In this document: piece by piece, positions 50,832-59,813 of the stretch | Layout: each line of letters opens with the position of its first letter | How positions within the stretch are numbered: position 1 is the stretch's first letter | Origin: Neolewinella persica DSM 23188 | GTDB taxonomy: Bacteria; Bacteroidota; Bacteroidia; Chitinophagales; Saprospiraceae | Assembly: GCF_000373105.1 (NCBI RefSeq) | Contig: NZ_KB890427.1 | Span: 62,001 to 126,000, forward strand | Direction: 5' to 3' | Length of the DNA stretch: 64,000 nucleotides | Notes under the pieces: model-generated | What the model saw: the letters and a program-made list of their open reading frames with translations, nothing else | What the model was told of the DNA's origin: nothing | The model's database searches: none | Program-made: the position numbers and the translations under genes

Positions 50832-52604
50832 ATGCCCCAGCTTACATCATCCTCCGGAACTAGATTTTTACTGACCACTTTCTCTTGGGCGCGGCCGCAG
50901 GTGCACGGTAAGTTGTTGAAAAGCAGGCGCACGTTCCCCTCTCCTTCGGTCCCTTTCGCTGCGCGGCTTCTACGCTGTCCTTTTCGAGTCCGCTCCGGGG
51001 GAGAGGGGCCGGGGGAGAGGCGTACGAGCGTAGCGAGCACCTCCGTTGTCTCCTTCCTCCTCCTTTTTACTTTTCTCCTTTCCCCCCTCGCCTCCTCCGC
51101 CAATACCCAACGCTACCGCCTGACCTGGCGGGCCGACCCGGCAACCACCATGACCATCGGCTTCGAGCAGTACCACGGCAGCAGCGCCCGGGTCGTTTAC
51201 GGCACTGAGGACCATGGCCGGGATGCGAACGCCTATCCGCTTTCGGCCAATCCGGCACGCTTCGTCAACCACGCGGGGATGCGCAACGTCTTTGTCCGGT
51301 TGAAAGGGCTGACGCCAGCGACCGTCTACTATTTTCTGGTGGTGGACTCCGACGGTACCAGCCGACGAATGAGCTTCGAAACCCCGCACGATTCCCCCGA
51401 CCGACCGCTGAGCATCATCGCCGGAGGCGATAGCCGGAATAACCGGGAGACTGCCATGGCGGCAAACCGGTTGGTCAGCAAACTCAAGCCGCACTTCGTG
51501 ATGTTCGGCGGAGACATGACCAACGGAGATACGCCCGAGGAATGGCAGCAGTGGCTTGACGACTGGCAGGCCACCATCAGTTCAGATGGCCGGCTCACCC
51601 CCATCGTCGCGGCGCGGGGAAACCACGAAAGATCCAATGAGTCCATTTACGAGATTTTTGACGTTCCGAACCCGAAGGTTTATTACTCGCTTGATTTTGC
51701 CGGTGGCCTGCTGCGGACCTACACCCTCAACAGTCTCTTTCCCGCTGGCGGTGATCAGGCCGACTGGCTGGAGCAGGACCTTGCCTCCTGCAAAACGATG
51801 TGGAAATTCGCCCAGTACCACCATTCCATGCGACCCCACACGGTTTCCAAGCCAGAGCGCGACGAATTGATCTACCACTGGGGGACTAAATTTTATCGCT
51901 ACGGCATGAATCTGGTGGTGGAGTCCGACGTCCATACGGTAAAACAAACCTGGCCGATCCGGCCCAGTCAGGAGCCCGGATCTTCCCAGGGTTTTATCCG
52001 GGATGACCTGCGTGGTACCGTATACGTCGGCGAAGGCTGCTGGGGCGCGCCGCTGCGCGCCAACAACGACAACAAGCCCTGGACGCGCGCCAGCGGCCGG
52101 TTCAACCAGTTTAAATGGATTTGGGTAGACATTAACCAGGTACAGGTCCGTACCGTTATGATCGACCGTTCCAGCTACGTCGTACAGGAGAACAACCTGG
52201 AGACCCGCTTCAAATCTCCTCCCGGTATGTACTACTGGGATGCGGCCAACACCGGCGATGTGCTGCGGATTTTGCGCCGCACGGAGGTGGCCAATTCGAT
52301 GGCCCGCAACCCACCGCTGGCGGCGCAGAGCACGCCTTCCATCCAGGCTGCGTCAGCGCCTGCCGTATTGGTGCGCGACGGCAATGGTGCGGTGCGGGTG
52401 AGCTACAGCATGCCGGCCGGCGGCCGGCCGGAGATCCTCATCGTCGGCGCCGGTAACCGCCTGCTTTGGCGCGGACAATTGCCCGTGCGTGGCCCCGGGC
52501 CTTATTCCGACAAAGTCGATCTGCCCGAATTGCCGCGGGGGACTAAGATGGAACTGGTCGTTAAGGCTGGCGGTAAGGTGGTGGCTAAGTATGAGCTGCG
52601 GTAG
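50832..52604 (+). CDS. Purple-acid-phosphatase-like metallophosphoesterase, N-terminus disturbed by repeat
   Basis: Secreted phosphoesterase. An Ig/fibronectin-like N-terminal domain (about 90-190) precedes the metallophosphoesterase: AGGDSRNNRE, VMFGGDMTNGDTPEE, VAARGNHERSNES, AQYHHSMRPH, and LVVESDVHTVKQTW. A signal peptide VVSFLLLFTFLLSPLASSA lies about 85-110 codons into the frame, too deep for a normal start. The segment before it contains an 18-mer repeat (50888-50905) and a GGGGAGAGG palindrome. The start is uncertain: ATG 50832 is given, but the natural start may have been lost or displaced by the repeat. Confidence 0.75.
   Translation: MPQLTSSSGTRFLLTTFSWARPQVHGKLLKSRRTFPSPSVPFAARLLRCPFRVRSGGEGPGERRTSVASTSVVSFLLLFTFLLSPLASSANTQRYRLTWRADPATTMTIGFEQYHGSSARVVYGTEDHGRDANAYPLSANPARFVNHAGMRNVFVRLKGLTPATVYYFLVVDSDGTSRRMSFETPHDSPDRPLSIIAGGDSRNNRETAMAANRLVSKLKPHFVMFGGDMTNGDTPEEWQQWLDDWQATISSDGRLTPIVAARGNHERSNESIYEIFDVPNPKVYYSLDFAGGLLRTYTLNSLFPAGGDQADWLEQDLASCKTMWKFAQYHHSMRPHTVSKPERDELIYHWGTKFYRYGMNLVVESDVHTVKQTWPIRPSQEPGSSQGFIRDDLRGTVYVGEGCWGAPLRANNDNKPWTRASGRFNQFKWIWVDINQVQVRTVMIDRSSYVVQENNLETRFKSPPGMYYWDAANTGDVLRILRRTEVANSMARNPPLAAQSTPSIQAASAPAVLVRDGNGAVRVSYSMPAGGRPEILIVGAGNRLLWRGQLPVRGPGPYSDKVDLPELPRGTKMELVVKAGGKVVAKYELR
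50888..51030. repeat. Repeat cluster in the 5' part of the metallophosphoesterase gene
   Basis: Starts with GGCGCGGCCGCAGGTGCA. Then CCCCTCTCCTTCGGTCCC with GGGGGAGAGGGGCCG as an inverted partner, ending GTACGAGCGTAGCGAGCACC of the GCGGTAGC family. About 140 bases and in frame. Confidence 0.65.
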
Positions 52605-52862
52605 TTTTGTGATTGGCCTCTTTTTTGGGAGGTGCGCACAGCAAATTGCACAAATTGAATTTTTTGGGCCCGGACGCCTGCGGGGCCCTTAGCCCTTTCA
52701 CTGCTACGTAACTTCAGGGCACGGGACGCCACGGGGGGCTGGACTTGCTCAGGACCCCGTAGCTTCGGCCAAACCCTGAAGCGAAGCGGAGGGGTTGGTT
52801 GACCTGCGGGCGTCCGAACTCGTCCACTAGGTGACTATTACTGACTGGTTGTACATTTCGTT
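52605..52862. other. Intergenic palindromic region
   Basis: Contains GGGCCCGGACGCCTGCGGGG and a degenerate copy of the GGACGCT-family palindrome (GGGACGCCACGGGG...CAGGACCCCGTAGC...GGGCGTCC, about 52718-52817). No gene seen. Confidence 0.55.
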
Positions 52863-54020
52863 ATGCACACTTTTGGGCGCATCAAACGGGGCGGAAGCAC
52901 TTTTATTGATAACTTTAACCTTGTGAACACTCGTCTGCCTTTATTCTTCTCCTTACTATTTTTCTCCTTTTTTATGGTTGCTCAGGAAGCACCGTTGAAA
53001 GTAGCCGTAATTGGGCTAACGCATACCCACGTTCATTGGATATTGGGCCGCCAGGATCGTGGGGATATCGAAATCGTTGGCATCGTTGAAGCCAATGAGG
53101 ATTTGGCCCGGCGGTATACGGAACAGCACGGACTGTCCATTGACCTGGTGTATCCTACGATGGAAGCCCTCGTTGCTGCCCGTCAGCCAGAAGCCGTTTG
53201 TGCCTTCGGAACGATTTACGCACACTTAGCGGTTACCGAATTTTTTGCTCCACGTGGCGTACACGTCATGGTCGAGAAGCCACTGGCCGTCAGCGTTAAG
53301 CACGCTCGAAAAATGGCGGCCCTGTCCCGTAAACACAAGATCCACCTGCTCACCAATTACGAAACGACCTGGTATCCGACCAACCATAAGGCCAGAGAAT
53401 TGCTGGAAGAGGGGGCTGTTGGTCCGCTGCGTAAGGCCATCATCCGCGACGGGCACCGTGGGCCTAAGAAAATAGGCGTCAATAGTGAGTTCCTGGACTG
53501 GCTTACCGACCCGGTGCTTAACGGCGGTGGCGCATTGACGGACTTCGGTTGCTACGGCGTCAATCTTATCACCTGGCTTCGCCATGGCCAGCGACCAGGT
53601 TCCGTCACGGCCATCACGCAGCAACTTCAGCCTGAAAACAACCCCCTGGTTGATGACGAAGCGACTATTTTGCTCACTTATCCGGACGCAACGGCCATTA
53701 TTCAGGCGTCCTGGAACTGGCCGATTGGCCGTAAGGACATGGAGCTCCACGGCCTTACCGGATCAATTTTCGCCGATAATCGCAACGACCTGCGCTTACG
53801 GGTAGCCGAAGGCTACGATGGCTTTGCGGAAACTAAAATGGCCCTTCCCGAACGTCCAGCTCCTTACGACGATCCGTTTGCGCTATTGGAGGCGGTAGTT
53901 CGGGGGCGGCACATTTTGCAGCCGCACGATCTTTCGGCACTAGAGAATAATGTACTGGTAGTGGAGGTGTTGGAGGCTGCCGCTAAAAGTGCGCGGAAGG
54001 GGAGAAGCGTGAAATTTTGA
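52863..54020 (+). CDS. Gfo/Idh/MocA-family oxidoreductase, exported
   Basis: A 385 aa NAD(P)-dependent sugar dehydrogenase-like protein. Residues 25-41 are a signal peptide (LFFSLLFFSFFMVAQ). The Rossmann domain follows: KVAVIGLTHTHVHWILGR, VGIVEANEDLARRYTEQHG, and the hallmark VHVMVEKPLAVSVKHARKMA. The substrate domain has GGGALTDFGCYGVNLITWL. A GTG at 52923 would give a shorter leader and a more usual signal peptide; ATG 52863 is the longest reading. Stand-alone gene; substrate unknown. Confidence 0.9.
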   Translation: MHTFGRIKRGGSTFIDNFNLVNTRLPLFFSLLFFSFFMVAQEAPLKVAVIGLTHTHVHWILGRQDRGDIEIVGIVEANEDLARRYTEQHGLSIDLVYPTMEALVAARQPEAVCAFGTIYAHLAVTEFFAPRGVHVMVEKPLAVSVKHARKMAALSRKHKIHLLTNYETTWYPTNHKARELLEEGAVGPLRKAIIRDGHRGPKKIGVNSEFLDWLTDPVLNGGGALTDFGCYGVNLITWLRHGQRPGSVTAITQQLQPENNPLVDDEATILLTYPDATAIIQASWNWPIGRKDMELHGLTGSIFADNRNDLRLRVAEGYDGFAETKMALPERPAPYDDPFALLEAVVRGRHILQPHDLSALENNVLVVEVLEAAAKSARKGRSVKF

Positions 54021-54389
54021 GCGCTTGTCTGGATTCCCTACCCCTGGCGAAAATTACGCCGTAAACCATCATAATGATGACCGGAACTTGTGTTCCTCTG
54101 GCCATTTTATCCGCTTGTCCTCACAAAAATGAACAGTTCCCGGCCAGAGTAGAAAACTTTAAACGGGTACTTACATAAACTCCGCGCTGCTCCGCTGCTC
54201 CTCGCGAAAACTGGATTCATTCTCGCGCGGAGTTGCGGAGTTCCGGGGAGAGAAGAGGATCGTAATTAGCTCAACTAATGCTTTGTATGCCCCGGCTTTA
54301 TACTTTGTTTTTTGCCGGTTAAACGCCGCGTGTTTTTTGCGATCAACAACCGTATTGTTTGAACGTTTATCAGACGGAACGCGCTAATT
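54021..54389. other. Intergenic region, start of the lower-GC accessory stretch
   Basis: Contains inverted AACTCCGCG (54178-54186) / CGCGGAGTT (54226-54234), otherwise no recognisable feature. Confidence 0.4.
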
Positions 54390-54677
54390 TTAGGCGATAT
54401 TAATCGGCATAGGTACAAAGCCCCGGTCCTGATACAGGGTTATGGTACACCCCTTGTGGTTATTCACTTTGTCTTGCTGCTTTATTTCGGGCCAAATATC
54501 ACTTAAAGCAGTTTGGATGGCCCCTGAAATGCGCTCGTCCATAAACACATAATACAGGCCAGCCAGGACGTCTTCTATGTCCTTCGCCTCCTTTACGGCC
54601 ACGATTTCTTCATGGTTAAGGTAAATCGTAATCTCTCTTCCGGATTGGGCATCTTCTCTGTAATTGTATGTTGACAT
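54390..54677 (-). CDS. Small hypothetical protein
   Basis: A 95 aa protein, unrecognised, no signal or membrane segment. It has strands (REITIYLNHEEIVAVKEAKD, HKGCTITLYQD) around a helical middle (VLAGLYYVFMDERISGAIQT). The stop is at 54390. Its codon use is plausible for a gene, and no overlapping alternative exists. Role unknown; it lies at the edge of the defence-type region. Confidence 0.45.
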   Translation of the reverse strand: MSTYNYREDAQSGREITIYLNHEEIVAVKEAKDIEDVLAGLYYVFMDERISGAIQTALSDIWPEIKQQDKVNNHKGCTITLYQDRGFVPMPINIA

Positions 54678-55062
54678 GGGTTTATATTTTATGGGCTTGA
54701 GGTGGTATCAATTGTGGGCTTTCACTGGGGGAGGAAGCTGTTATTAAAAATAAGGGAAAAACTTTTTAGGGTGCTGGAAAAATGGCCGGTCCGTATTCCT
54801 ACTGTGGGTAGTTGCATGGATGGATCTGGGGGGTGTTGTTGATTAGGAGGGCTGTGTAATAGGCGGGAGCGGGAGTTTTTTAAGGTAAAAACGCTTCTTT
54901 CTGCAAAGCGGGAGAAGGCGTAATTTGGAGTGGGTAGTGAGGGGCTTGTTGGGGTGTTTCAAACAATTAACGGTCAGGTGGTTGTAATTTGGGTCAACTA
55001 TAAGTCAACAAGACCTCCTTTATTAAGGAGAAGAACACGCCCGAAACCAATCAAAAGTACCA
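54678..55062. other. Intergenic region
   Basis: 385 bases without a convincing gene (a 63-codon frame from 54930 overlaps the next start and lacks features). Contains A-rich runs and no clear terminator. Confidence 0.35.
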
Positions 55063-55821
55063 ATGGAAAAGAGATCGAAGGAATTTTTACAAGCCAGTTT
55101 TTATCTTTCTCGGTTCAGTGAGAAAAAAGAAGATGGAAAGTATCCTGGCCCTCCTGCCAAGCTAAACGTCGATCAGTGGAAACAGGCTTACCTAATGTTT
55201 TACGAAAGGTTGAATGGGGGAAGAAGCATTCTTGCTTTCGAAAATAGCCTGAAGAATACGAGAGACGAATTTGATAGCCATTTACCTGATTCTGGCAGAA
55301 CTGGCTGGAGAGGGAAGAATAGAAAGCCCAAGTCTTTGAGTGAAGAAGCGGAAGTCGTCTTCAATGAATCCAAGGACAAAACGGAGAGTGAGATTTGGAA
55401 CCAAATTCGAGAATACGCGGATTTAGACATCAAGCAGTACAAGCAGATCGTTGACGACCTTATAGGGATTCAAGAGAGCGAAGCAGAATATAAAAAAGGG
55501 AAAACAGAGGGAGGAAGAAAAGTATTCACTTCTAGCAGATTTGAAAGAAGTCTCTCGGCCAAGAATCAAGCGATTAAGATTCACGGGGTGAAATGCAAGG
55601 GGTGTGGATTTGACTTTGAAGAGGTTTATGGAGAATGGGGTGCTGGCTTTATTGAGGTTCATCACCTGCAGTCCTTGGCAAGCAATGAGGGAAAGGAAGT
55701 CGAAACCGATCCTGAAACCGATCTTGCCGTTCTGTGTGCGAATTGCCACAGGATGGTTCACAGAAAGAAAGAGGTAACGCTGACGATAGAGGAGCTAAAG
55801 AGCAAGATGAAAAAGCATTGA
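55063..55821 (+). CDS. HNH endonuclease
   Basis: A 252 aa nuclease. The C-terminal HNH finger is clear: CKGCGFDFEEVYGEWG, FIEVHHLQSL (His pair), TDLAVLCANCHRMVHRKK (zinc Cys pair and last His). The first ~150 residues are helical and charged with a repeated SK..ELxxLxK character, unassigned, and may bind DNA or modified bases. It stands opposite in direction to the restriction operon to its right, in an A+T-richer setting; restriction (type II or IV) is the likely role. Confidence 0.85.
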   Translation: MEKRSKEFLQASFYLSRFSEKKEDGKYPGPPAKLNVDQWKQAYLMFYERLNGGRSILAFENSLKNTRDEFDSHLPDSGRTGWRGKNRKPKSLSEEAEVVFNESKDKTESEIWNQIREYADLDIKQYKQIVDDLIGIQESEAEYKKGKTEGGRKVFTSSRFERSLSAKNQAIKIHGVKCKGCGFDFEEVYGEWGAGFIEVHHLQSLASNEGKEVETDPETDLAVLCANCHRMVHRKKEVTLTIEELKSKMKKH

Positions 55822-56274
55822 CATCGAAAAGCCCCACCCAGTAAAACCAGGCAGGGCAAAAACTTACTTGAATGTTGCAAAATAAATACAAGTGTCACCG
55901 CCGCCCCAAAAGAGCGAGCAGCTGGAGCCGGAGCACAAAGCGCCGGCGTTTAGTCGTAGCCGGATCAGCCAGCTCTTGGCGGAGCCGTTGAAGGGAAGTA
56001 TGGTGATCCGGGGACAAAGTGTTTGAAGTTCAGCAGTGAGAGATCACAAAACAAACACTTTGTGTTTTAAAAAACAAGACTTTAAACATATTAATGTTTT
56101 CTGCAATGGAAAAGCCCCGACCACTAAAGAGCGATCGGGACTTTTTCAATCTTGTTCCCCTATTCTCTCTTCAAAACTAATATCTGCGTCATAAGTTCCT
56201 TGGACGGTCTCATCGGCACCTTCAAGCAGATATATAGGCTAGCGTATTATCGTGGCAGTTGTATTTCTGAGCAC
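55822..56274. other. Intergenic region with two terminator-like hairpins
   Basis: A weak GCCCC...GGGC hairpin at 55827-55857 follows the HNH gene. A better one lies at 56110-56147. Between them are ACAAAGTGTTTGAAG and its complement-like ACAAACACTTTGTG (about 56017-56065). No gene. Confidence 0.5.
56073..56150. repeat. Direct repeat copy A, with terminator hairpin
   Basis: AACAAGACTTTAAACATATT...GCAATGGAAAAGCCCC...GCGATCGGGAC. About 75 bases alignable to 57751-57830. The hairpin (56110-56147) has stem GTCCCGATCGC-like / GCCCCGACC and T-run, suited to ending the minus-strand pentapeptide gene. Confidence 0.75.
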
Positions 56275-57432
56275 TCATTTTTTATTTAGAACGAAGTAAA
56301 ATAAAGGTAGAGAATGTATTTCGTCCGGAATTATCATGTCTGATACTTTGTATTCCCTTTCAAGGTTATCTAACCCGAACCTTTTACTCTCAAGCATATC
56401 TTTAATCCAGTTGAAGTCTGTTATTATTGCATTGTCAAAGTTTACGTTACCTATAAAACCGCAATTTTTAAATTCGGTATTAGCAAGGTTGCAATCGCTG
56501 AAATCTGGTGACGAAAACACCACGTTTGTGAACACTGAAGAAACAAAGCTAATCGATGATAAATTAGGCCGCTGAAACTGTACATCGGTGAAAACACATT
56601 CGTCAAACTCTACATTTTCGTGATCAATGTCTCCATAGAATCTGCAATTTGTAAAATTGCAGTTCTTAAAAACAACATCCATAAACGTCATGCCAATAAA
56701 ATAAGAACCTGAAAAATCAACATCTTCTATTATACCTGAATATATATGTAGGTTCCAAAAATATGATTTAACTGATCTACATTCTTCCAGCATAATGTCC
56801 TTTAATGTTCCATCTCTAATATTGCAATAGCTGAAGTCTGTAGATTTAACATGTTCCTTGTTTAAGTTGTAAACTATTATTTCTGATGGTAAATTACCAA
56901 TGTGTAATTCTTGCAAGTCTAGTTTTTTCCAGTCAAAATTCAACTTAACCAATCGCTTTACAATTCCTGCGACTCTAAATCTAGCATCGTTGTCGTGCCA
57001 CTTTTTATAATCGCTCAGCTGTTCAACATAGTCTTTTATCTCTTTTCTTCTAGCAAATCTTTCTCGTACAACTTCTACAAAAATAAACAGAAGAAATAAA
57101 TCAAATATGGCGCCAATCAATTCTGGCCTAGCGTTGATTATGATCTCCTTTAACTCTTCTGTTAATACTCTTTTAGAGGGGACTAAAAGGTATGATAATA
57201 CTAAAAGGGATAAAAAAGCCAGAAAAATAAACGCTCCTAAAATAATAGGACTCCAGTCAAGTATGTCTAAAATTTTATTTTTTATTTCTACATAAATTGG
57301 CCTACCGCTTTCATCATGATTCTCATCGGCTAAATTAACGGAATGTAAAAATTCAAGAGTGGTTATTACGATAATCGTAACAAGTAGTAAGCTGCCAATG
57401 ATTAATAGTACGAATGGTGGACCTGAGAGCAT
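56275..57432 (-). CDS. Membrane pentapeptide-repeat protein
   Basis: A 385 aa protein with three N-terminal membrane segments (about 6-28, 62-86, 108-122) and a cytoplasmic domain. The C-terminal half (about 190-330) is a right-handed quadrilateral beta-helix of pentapeptide repeats, A(N/D)LxX type: FSDCNLANTEFKNCGFIG, NVNFDNAIITDF, FKNCNFTNCRFYGD. The layout matches membrane pentapeptide proteins of unknown role in defence-type islands. It is flanked by ~75 bp direct repeats (56073-56150, 57751-57830), so it may have arrived as a unit. Confidence 0.75.
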   Translation of the reverse strand: MLSGPPFVLLIIGSLLLVTIIVITTLEFLHSVNLADENHDESGRPIYVEIKNKILDILDWSPIILGAFIFLAFLSLLVLSYLLVPSKRVLTEELKEIIINARPELIGAIFDLFLLFIFVEVVRERFARRKEIKDYVEQLSDYKKWHDNDARFRVAGIVKRLVKLNFDWKKLDLQELHIGNLPSEIIVYNLNKEHVKSTDFSYCNIRDGTLKDIMLEECRSVKSYFWNLHIYSGIIEDVDFSGSYFIGMTFMDVVFKNCNFTNCRFYGDIDHENVEFDECVFTDVQFQRPNLSSISFVSSVFTNVVFSSPDFSDCNLANTEFKNCGFIGNVNFDNAIITDFNWIKDMLESKRFGLDNLEREYKVSDMIIPDEIHSLPLFYFVLNKK

Positions 57433-57750
57433 TTTAATGTTTAGTTAAGAATAATGTAAGTGTATTAATCACCACTATGTTAATGATAATATATTTCGAT
57501 GCGTTAGTGCAGTTCTTATTTACATAGTGCATAATTAGATACACACTTTGCGAGGATTGCTACATATGCACTACTCAAATATATAGAAAATGTCCAACAG
57601 CCACCCTTCTTACATGACATTCAATATCCAGGCTACTAGCAAAGTATTGACCGGATATTATGTTGACATGATCGATGATCGTATTAAATAAAGTATGACT
57701 TTTACCTACTGCCTAACATGCCTTCACCGGGCATAGCGAACAATTTTTTC
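57433..57750. other. Intergenic region between pentapeptide and Dcm genes
   Basis: About 320 A+T-rich bases, no gene recognised apart from a chance minus-strand frame. Contains the second direct-repeat copy at its right edge. Confidence 0.4.
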
Positions 57751-57830
57751 AATAAACGAGACTTTAAAGACATTGTTTTTTTTGCAATGTAAAAAGCCCC
57801 AGTCGCTGGAGAGCGATCGGGGCTTTTAAA
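57751..57830. repeat. Direct repeat copy B, with terminator hairpin
   Basis: AAACGAGACTTTAAAGACAT...GCAATGTAAAAAGCCCC...GAGAGCGATCGGGGCTTTT. The hairpin AAAAGCCCC...GGGGCTTTT sits 14 bases beyond the Dcm stop and would terminate the restriction operon. Confidence 0.8.
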
Positions 57831-57843
57831 TACCTCGTAGAGA

Positions 57844-58824
57844 TTAATAACCAGCCTGCTTGGCAAACTCAATAATAGGCCTAGACACCGTCTCGGCAAG
57901 TAAAGGCGGTACAGCGTTCCCCACAACCTTATACTTAGCTGACAGCCCTCCATCTACGTCCATGGTAAGGGGGAGCCCCTGAATGGCAGCACACTCCTTC
58001 CAGGAGAGCCGGCGGTTAAGGTCACCGTTAAGTTTCCAGGTGTCCTTTTTTACATAAGACATGGGATCTCCTCCTGGATAAAGAGGAATGTGGGATTGAT
58101 TCGCAACGATCGTGAAACTAGGCTCATCCCACCGCCGCTTACGGTTTCGGGTGAGGTAGTGACCGTGGAACTTTTTATCGAAGAATTCACCCTCTGGCCA
58201 TTCGGGCATATCCCCGATTACATCTTTGAGAGATAGAATGTCTTTTTTGTCGCTGGCCTCACCGTGGGTGGGGGTAGGGATTGAATAATCACAGTCTTTA
58301 ACGGACTCATGTATTCCTACAATGAAGATTCGCTTTCTTGATTGAGCCAAGCCATATTCTTCACCACTTAGCAGGCGATGTTTTACATTCTCTACATGGA
58401 AGCCACGGCTGGCCAACCCTTTTAATTGTTGTTGAAAGAAGTAGCCTCCGGAAGCGCTGAGCATTCCCCGGACATTCTCTACAAAAATGAATTTTGGTTT
58501 AACTTGGTCAATGGCACGTAAGAACTCAAGGAAAAGAAAATTTCGGGAATCATCGAGCAAGTCCCGATCTGTACGGTGTTTCCAGTTACGACGGGCCGCA
58601 AGAGAAAAACCAGTACACGGGTAACACCCAATTAAAATTTCCGCCTGGGGGAAATGTTCAATCTTTCGGATGTCTTCGTGGACAAACTCCGTGTCAGGGA
58701 AGATGGAACGATAAGCCGAAGCCGCATGACGGTCGACGTCATTAGCCCAGATTATCTCAGCGCCACAACGGGTAAGACCAAGGTCAAAGCCTCCACAGCC
58801 GGAAAAAAGGGATACTGCTTTCAT
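57844..58824 (-). CDS. DNA cytosine-5 methyltransferase
   Basis: A 326 aa C5-MTase. Motif I FSGCGGFDLGL (7-17), motif IV GCYPCTGFS (catalytic Cys70, PC-T rather than the commoner PC-Q), motif VI FVENVRGML (ENV 116-118), late motif X region KVVGNAVPPLLAETV. The target-recognition segment lies between about 170 and 280. Overlaps the nuclease gene by four bases (ATGA) and is the last gene of the operon, ending just before a terminator. It should protect the host from the adjacent nuclease. Confidence 0.93.
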   Translation of the reverse strand: MKAVSLFSGCGGFDLGLTRCGAEIIWANDVDRHAASAYRSIFPDTEFVHEDIRKIEHFPQAEILIGCYPCTGFSLAARRNWKHRTDRDLLDDSRNFLFLEFLRAIDQVKPKFIFVENVRGMLSASGGYFFQQQLKGLASRGFHVENVKHRLLSGEEYGLAQSRKRIFIVGIHESVKDCDYSIPTPTHGEASDKKDILSLKDVIGDMPEWPEGEFFDKKFHGHYLTRNRKRRWDEPSFTIVANQSHIPLYPGGDPMSYVKKDTWKLNGDLNRRLSWKECAAIQGLPLTMDVDGGLSAKYKVVGNAVPPLLAETVSRPIIEFAKQAGY

Positions 58825-59813
58825 TCAAAAATATGTTCAGCCTCTTCGGCCATTAAAATTTTCAATCTTTTGATTGAGTCAGAAGTTGTTACAAATTTAG
58901 CAATTTTATCTTCACTAAGTAGGTTAATTAGACGGCTTCGATCAATGAGTATCATACTGTTTACAGGAGTTGAATCCCTCCAGCTAAAAGCATGATCTCT
59001 AAAACAGAAAGGTATAAAATAATAGTTCACGGGAAGAGGATCAAAAGAGAAAATACCTTTTAATTGAGAATATGCATCGGATCCCCCTTTTAACCATTCT
59101 TCGCTACACTTGCATTGAGCAAGAATGCTAAGCTTATTCATACTCTTGTCTGTAAAATCAACCCAGCCGACGATGTCTACTCCTCCATCACCCGAGTTAG
59201 TGGGAGAGGTTGGCTTGTAGTCACGGTTTTTGAAGTTTAATTCGAGGTCTTCTGAAATCTTTTGCAGTTTTGTCATCAAACTCCCATGATATCTCGCGTC
59301 TTTATCATTCAGAGCATTCCTGCCAGATACAAAGAGTTGAGACCTGGAAGGTGCTAGTTCTTTGATTGCTTCTAAACATAAACTTTCAAACTCGGATGTT
59401 AAAACTGATTGTAAGTCTCTAAACTGACTAAGTAACGAACTGCAAAGGAGGTATATGTATAGAAAATGCCCATTATCAAGTGAATTAACTTGCTTTAGAG
59501 ATTTTCCGCCGATAATTTCAAAGGGATAATCTTTTCCATACTTGGCTATTCGAACTCTTGCTAAGCGAATTAAACTTTCGAACCTTTTCTCGTACTTGTC
59601 TCTGTCTTTATGAGAGATGAATCTATCTCCGTCCATTTCAAGATCATCGTCGTCGGTATCTCCAAGAAGTTCTCTTTCGGGCCCAATGATATCTGTAAAC
59701 GCATTGATAGACAGCTCCTTATCAGGCAGCCAAAGCGTACGGATTTCCAGGTAATCGAGCCACAAATACTCTTTATAGAGTTTCCTTTTGAACGTTTTAC
59801 TAAATCTCGTCAC
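58821..59813 (-). CDS. Restriction endonuclease-like PD-(D/E)XK protein (Mrr-like core)
   Basis: A 330 aa protein. The nuclease core is visible as an upstream helix with Glu (SEFESLCLEAI, Glu141 region), then GDGGVDIVGWVDF with Asp213 and ILAQCKCSEEW with Gln233-Cys-Lys235, a D-(x)n-QxK pattern of restriction enzymes. The N-terminal 130 residues are helical, probably for DNA recognition. The start is a GTG at 59813 that lies inside the end of the ParB-like gene (14 base overlap). Adjacent C5-MTase makes a type II restriction-modification pair likely. Confidence 0.8.
   Translation of the reverse strand: MTRFSKTFKRKLYKEYLWLDYLEIRTLWLPDKELSINAFTDIIGPERELLGDTDDDDLEMDGDRFISHKDRDKYEKRFESLIRLARVRIAKYGKDYPFEIIGGKSLKQVNSLDNGHFLYIYLLCSSLLSQFRDLQSVLTSEFESLCLEAIKELAPSRSQLFVSGRNALNDKDARYHGSLMTKLQKISEDLELNFKNRDYKPTSPTNSGDGGVDIVGWVDFTDKSMNKLSILAQCKCSEEWLKGGSDAYSQLKGIFSFDPLPVNYYFIPFCFRDHAFSWRDSTPVNSMILIDRSRLINLLSEDKIAKFVTTSDSIKRLKILMAEEAEHIFE

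Noticed and set aside
54930-55121. 63-codon frame before the HNH gene
   Set aside because: Overlaps the HNH start and its translation has no domain features.
57702-57953. 83-codon minus-strand frame across the Dcm 3' end
   Set aside because: Overlaps the methyltransferase end and the terminator; out-of-frame shadow.
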